From a bacterium (GTDB taxonomy: Bacteria; Patescibacteriota; Saccharimonadia; Saccharimonadales; Saccharimonadaceae), in assembly GCA_027451105.1 (NCBI GenBank), contig DAIDKB010000044.1:56664-120663 (forward strand): a stretch of 64,000 nt of DNA. Direction: 5' to 3'. The position numbers and the translations under genes were made by a program. Below are positions 61,063 to 64,000 of the stretch, piece after piece. Under the pieces are notes generated by a model. It made no database searches. It was not told the DNA's origin and was given only the letters and a program-made list of their open reading frames with translations. Each line of letters starts with the position of its first letter. The first letter of the stretch is position 1.

Positions 61063-61950
61063 ATGGCGAAGCACTTAATCGATGAAGTTGTTATTATCTA
61101 TAACCCTAAAAGTACCGGCAACAGTGCCTTAAATGCCAAGCGGTTGCGCCAAGATTTGAAGGATTTGTCATTTAAGCAAAAGGTGATTTTGCGACCGACT
61201 AAATATCCGCGTCACGCTGAAAAAATTGCCGAAACATATGCTAATAAAAAGCAAAAGACCCTACTGGTTTCATCGAGCGGCGACGGCGGCTACCATGAGC
61301 TAATTAACGGTATTTTAAAATCATCTAAACATAACGTCCTGGCTGGCCTGCTGCCATCGGGCAATGCCAACGATCACTTTTCAGCGATTGGCTCACCGAA
61401 TGTGGCGGTTGATATTGCTACCTCAAAAGCCCGTAAAGTTGATGTTCTAAAGATTGAAGCGACTATGAATGGTCGTCCCTGGGTCCGCTATGCCCATTCA
61501 TACATTGGTATTGGCATCAGCCCGGTGATTGGTCGTGAATTGAACAAGATTCAGCTAAATGTCTTTAACGAGAAGGTTATTTTGGTTCGGCAGCTAATGT
61601 CTTATGACTACGTCAGCATTAAAGTCGGTGAGCGTAAGAAACGGTTGACTAGCCTGGTATTTGCAAATATTCCGACAATGTCCAAGGTGCTGACGGTCGC
61701 TAAAAAGAGTCGGATTGATGACGGTAAGTTTGAGGTCAACAGTATCGAGGCCGGATCAAAGATACAGATTTTTTCACGATTGTTTCAGGCGTCAACCCTT
61801 GGCCTTAAAGAGCAGTCCTCGAAGTCATCTTATGAGTTTAGTACGATTAAACCACTCCCCGTTCAGCTTGATGGTGAAGTTTATACGATTGACTCGGATA
61901 GTAAAGTGACGGTCAGCTGTGTCCATGAGGGCCTAACGGTTATTATCTAA
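61063..61950 (+). CDS. Diacylglycerol kinase/YegS-like lipid kinase
   Basis: 295 residues. Catalytic-domain motifs VVIIYNPKSTGNS and SSSGDGGYHELINGI; the usual GGDGT is SGDGG, a small change in the ATP loop. GLLPSGNANDHFSAIG replaces the common GxxPxGTxNDFAR. It phosphorylates a membrane lipid such as diacylglycerol, undecaprenol or a sphingoid base; the changed loop makes activity a little uncertain. Start chosen at ATG with AGGTG before it; GTG at 61054 is the alternative. Confidence 0.85.
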   Translation: MAKHLIDEVVIIYNPKSTGNSALNAKRLRQDLKDLSFKQKVILRPTKYPRHAEKIAETYANKKQKTLLVSSSGDGGYHELINGILKSSKHNVLAGLLPSGNANDHFSAIGSPNVAVDIATSKARKVDVLKIEATMNGRPWVRYAHSYIGIGISPVIGRELNKIQLNVFNEKVILVRQLMSYDYVSIKVGERKKRLTSLVFANIPTMSKVLTVAKKSRIDDGKFEVNSIEAGSKIQIFSRLFQASTLGLKEQSSKSSYEFSTIKPLPVQLDGEVYTIDSDSKVTVSCVHEGLTVII

Positions 61951-61958
61951 GGTCCTGG

Positions 61959-62001
61959 CAAAAGAAAGAATCCGACAACGAATGCCGGATTCTTTCTTTG
62001 G
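61959..62001. terminator. CCA-based hairpin ending element E3 (also after the lipid kinase gene)
   Basis: CAAAAGAAAGAATCCG ... CGGATTCTTTCTTTGG, about 15 bp. On the minus strand it starts at the CCA of the duplicated tRNA-Pro end; on the plus strand it lies just after the lipid kinase stop. Confidence 0.65.
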
Positions 62002-62191
62002 TCGGGGTGAAAGGGTATCGGCTAAAGCCTCCTCCGCTCGCAAGCAAAAGAAAATACTTACGTGCTTTCTTTTGTCTAGCTCGCTACGCCAAACCTTCGA
62101 CTATTTTTTTGCTTTGCAAAAAAGTCGCAGGTTTGGATCATCGCATACCCAGGAGTCAAATAAATAGACCGTGCAAGACGGTCTATTTATT
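61997..62191 (-). repeat. tRNA 3'-end element E3 (duplicated tRNA-Pro(UGG) 3' end)
   Basis: The 19-nt end of tRNA-Pro (62190-62208) recurs at 61997-62015, 193 bp away. On the minus strand the second copy's CCTTT (T-stem 3' side) is preceded by GTCGAAGG (T-stem 5' side) with about 80 nt inserted as the T-loop, and an inverted T-arm copy forms a 13-nt stem (62089-62101 with 62124-62136, one mismatch). A further 9-bp stem is CAAAAGAAA/TTTCTTTTG (62045-62074). The insert is not obviously homologous to E1/E2, but the architecture and length are the same. Plus-strand frames here are tRNA shadows. Confidence 0.7.
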
Positions 62192-62194
62192 TGG
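62157..62194 (-). terminator. CCA-based hairpin after tRNA-Pro(UGG)
   Basis: CAAATAAATAGACCGT/ACGGTCTATTTATTTG, a perfect 16-bp stem that on the minus strand takes in the last two bases of the tRNA CCA. Confidence 0.7.
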
Positions 62195-62267
62195 TCGGGG
62201 TGAAAGGGCTCAAACCTTCGACCTCTCGGTCCCAAACCGAGCGCGCTATCAACTGCGCCACACCCCG
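62192..62267 (-). tRNA. tRNA-Pro (UGG)
   Basis: 76 nt with encoded CCA. Acceptor CGGGGTG/CACCCCG, anticodon stem CTCGG-TTTGGGA-CCGAG, T-arm GAAGG-TTTGAGC-CCTTT. A minus-strand TATAAT lies about 20 nt upstream. Followed by the E3 element. Confidence 0.93.
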
Positions 62268-62392
62268 ATAGGTGTTACTTGAGAGATTATAAACTATCGG
62301 CCATCATATTTCCAGTGGTAGCGACAAGATTATTAAGGTGTTACCAGGTTGCCCTGTGGGTTGAATCGCGCTATCATTAGTGTAACTAAATA

Positions 62393-63967
62393 ATGAAAAC
62401 AACACTTACACGCTTTTTTCGCAAGATTAGTAGCCTGCCTAGTATCGACTGGGCTGTCCTGGCTGCCGGCCTCTTAACCTACGCCGGTTTTACTTTTGTC
62501 ACAATTACTAAATCATCAATTTGGTTTGATGAGGCTTTTAGTGCTTTTATCGTTAGGTTTAACTTCTTTCAAATTGCCCGTTATACGGCAACCGACGTGC
62601 ATCCGCCGGTTTACTACTGGATATTAAAGATTTGGACGATGCTATTTGGCACCAGTGAAGTCGCTTTTCGTTCGCTAAGTCTACTATTTGGCATGACGGC
62701 CATTACGTTTGGATTTTTGCTAGTTAAGCGCTTGTTTGGACGTCGGGCGGCCTTTGCTAGCCTGCTGTTTTTAGCGCTTTCACCAATGTTAATTAGATAT
62801 GGCCAAGAAGCTAGAATGTATACATTAGCAGCCACTATTGCATTAGCCGCCACCTATGTTTTGACATTTGCGGTTCAGTCTAAGAAACGCAAGCCGTGGG
62901 TTATTTATGGAATTTTAGTCGGTTTGGGTATGTGGACACATTACTTCACAGCTTTGGTCTGGTTATCGCATTGGCTGTGGCGTTTTATTGTGACGCGCCG
63001 AACCGGTCTGCGCGGTGTCAAGCTTCGCAAGGCTTTCTTTAGCAAAAACTGGATATTAGCACACATTGTGGCGGTAGGTTCGTTTATTCCATGGATGCCT
63101 TTTATGGTGATTCAGTTGTCGGTTGTTCAAGGTGGCGGCTTTTGGATTGGTCCGGTCAGCGCTAATTCTTTTACAAATTATTTGACGAACGTCTTGTTTT
63201 ACCTGGAGCATGATCAGGCTACTAAACTGTACGGCACGGTCTTTGTTATTGTCATCGCTCTACTGATTTTATTTGCTATTAAACTTTATAAATCAATGGG
63301 CGAGAAGCAGCGCCAAAATTATTTATTGATCATATCGATTGCCTTTGCACCAGTCGTGATTTTGTTTGCCGCTTCGACCTTTCCGGTTCAGTCGTCATTT
63401 GTTGAGCGTTATCTAATTCCATCAACGGCGGCCTTTGCGATGTTTGTTGGCATTACGTTATCACTCGGTATCAAAAAACTGCGTGCTGGCTGGCGAGCGC
63501 TTGCAATGTCACTAGTCGTAGTTAGTATGCTGTTTGGAATTATGAACGTTTATCATTATGGCAACTACAACAAAAATAGCAGCACAAAGGTTATGACTCG
63601 TGAAGTTGTTAAGGCTATCCAGGCTAAAGCAAAGCCGGGTGAGCCAATTATCTCAGCGACACCGTGGGTTTTTTATGAAGCGGTCTTCTATGACACGACG
63701 TCTAATCCGATGTACTTTATTAATGCCCAGACCGATTATCGCTACGGTTCGCTTGATATGCTGAAAGATAGCCCGCAGTACCAGATTAAGGACCTGGACG
63801 CATTTTCAAAAGCGCATCCAACCGTTTGGTATATTGGCTTTTCGTCCGACAAGCCGCTGACGGCGCCAGACAAAAACTGGAGAGAGATCCAGGACTTTGC
63901 GATTTACGACCCAGTTGATAACAAGCCAAATTATCGCGCCACTGAATTTCAAACTAGCGCGGAATAA
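62393..63967 (+). CDS. GT39/ArnT-like glycosyltransferase (PMT_2 family)
   Basis: 524 residues. About 11-13 helices, an acidic first loop (SIWFDEAFSAFIVRF, catalytic Asp/Glu), TDVHPPVYYWILKIW, and YGQEARMY in the third loop, as in dolichyl/undecaprenyl-phosphate sugar transferases of the PMT_2 type. The C-terminal 130 residues form an outer soluble domain. It moves a sugar from a lipid carrier to a protein, glycan or lipid outside the cell. The complete frame ends 33 bp before the window edge; those last bases hold no feature I can support. Confidence 0.85.
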   Translation: MKTTLTRFFRKISSLPSIDWAVLAAGLLTYAGFTFVTITKSSIWFDEAFSAFIVRFNFFQIARYTATDVHPPVYYWILKIWTMLFGTSEVAFRSLSLLFGMTAITFGFLLVKRLFGRRAAFASLLFLALSPMLIRYGQEARMYTLAATIALAATYVLTFAVQSKKRKPWVIYGILVGLGMWTHYFTALVWLSHWLWRFIVTRRTGLRGVKLRKAFFSKNWILAHIVAVGSFIPWMPFMVIQLSVVQGGGFWIGPVSANSFTNYLTNVLFYLEHDQATKLYGTVFVIVIALLILFAIKLYKSMGEKQRQNYLLIISIAFAPVVILFAASTFPVQSSFVERYLIPSTAAFAMFVGITLSLGIKKLRAGWRALAMSLVVVSMLFGIMNVYHYGNYNKNSSTKVMTREVVKAIQAKAKPGEPIISATPWVFYEAVFYDTTSNPMYFINAQTDYRYGSLDMLKDSPQYQIKDLDAFSKAHPTVWYIGFSSDKPLTAPDKNWREIQDFAIYDPVDNKPNYRATEFQTSAE

Positions 63968-64000
63968 CGGCGCGTACGGCAGGCATCCGGACCAGACTCC

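Noticed and set aside
61982..62282. 61- and 94-aa plus-strand frames near tRNA-Pro(UGG)
   Set aside because: They run antisense through the tRNA and the E3 element and repeat the same tRNA-derived words.

Overview
The window looks like a piece of a Candidate Phyla Radiation chromosome, most probably Candidatus Saccharibacteria (TM7). This is an inference from gene content and was not tested by phylogeny. The pointers are dense packing of short genes, a Gram-positive style envelope (MurC, MurJ, an LPXTG-type protein beside its own sortase, no outer-membrane genes), a type IV pilus cluster plus ComEC, pared-down versions of common proteins (short HrcA, short TsaB, TilS without its C-terminal part), and CIRCE-controlled chaperones. 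TGA is an ordinary stop codon here (for example at the end of tsaE), which argues against the UGA-recoding Absconditabacteria/Gracilibacteria.

Layout. 0-3 kb: a three-gene flavin electron-transfer operon (FMN-binding extracellular protein, ApbE, and an RnfD/NqrB membrane domain fused to a ferredoxin-NADP reductase-like module). 3-12 kb: small membrane proteins, MurC, an MFS-like carrier, an ABC exporter, a DivIC/FtsB-like division protein and two CAU tRNAs. 12-21 kb: an unknown membrane protein, a disulfide-reductase relative without its redox cysteines, an ATP-cone protein, an ice-binding-fold (DUF3494) surface protein with a sortase, and a Y-family polymerase. 21-34 kb: tilS, ftsH, murJ, lepA, a guanylate kinase relative and the hrcA-grpE-ackA-dnaK-dnaJ heat-shock block with three CIRCE operators. 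34-39 kb: a peptide-modification cassette (GNAT, HExxxH tyrosine-carboxypeptidase-like protease, cyanophycin-synthetase-like ATP-grasp, RimB-like aspartic protease, RimK). 39-47 kb: tRNA-Lys, comEC, a YebC regulator, a lamin-tail surface protein and ruvCAB. 47-56 kb: a pseudopilin, recA-recX and the pilBCMNO cluster. 55-64 kb: tsaE/tsaB, RNase Y, an odd GC-rich ORF, a PQ-loop protein, two tRNA-Pro genes, a PAP2 phosphatase, DUF1206, a lipid-kinase relative and a GT39-type transferase. Pilus, ComEC, RecA/RecX and RuvABC together suggest DNA uptake and recombination, which fits an organism that scavenges nucleotides.

Two patterns run across the window. First, three of six tRNA genes (fMet, Lys, Pro-UGG) are followed by a 187-193 bp element that ends in a second copy of that tRNA's 3' end. 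In this second copy the T-loop is replaced by a structured insert. In two elements the insert is homologous and shows compensatory base changes, and the CCA tails sit in the base of strong hairpins. I do not recognise this arrangement and consider it the best candidate for an undescribed system. Second, many genes have a TATAAT-like box ending almost exactly 7 nt before the start codon and no Shine-Dalgarno sequence, so leaderless mRNAs seem to be common.
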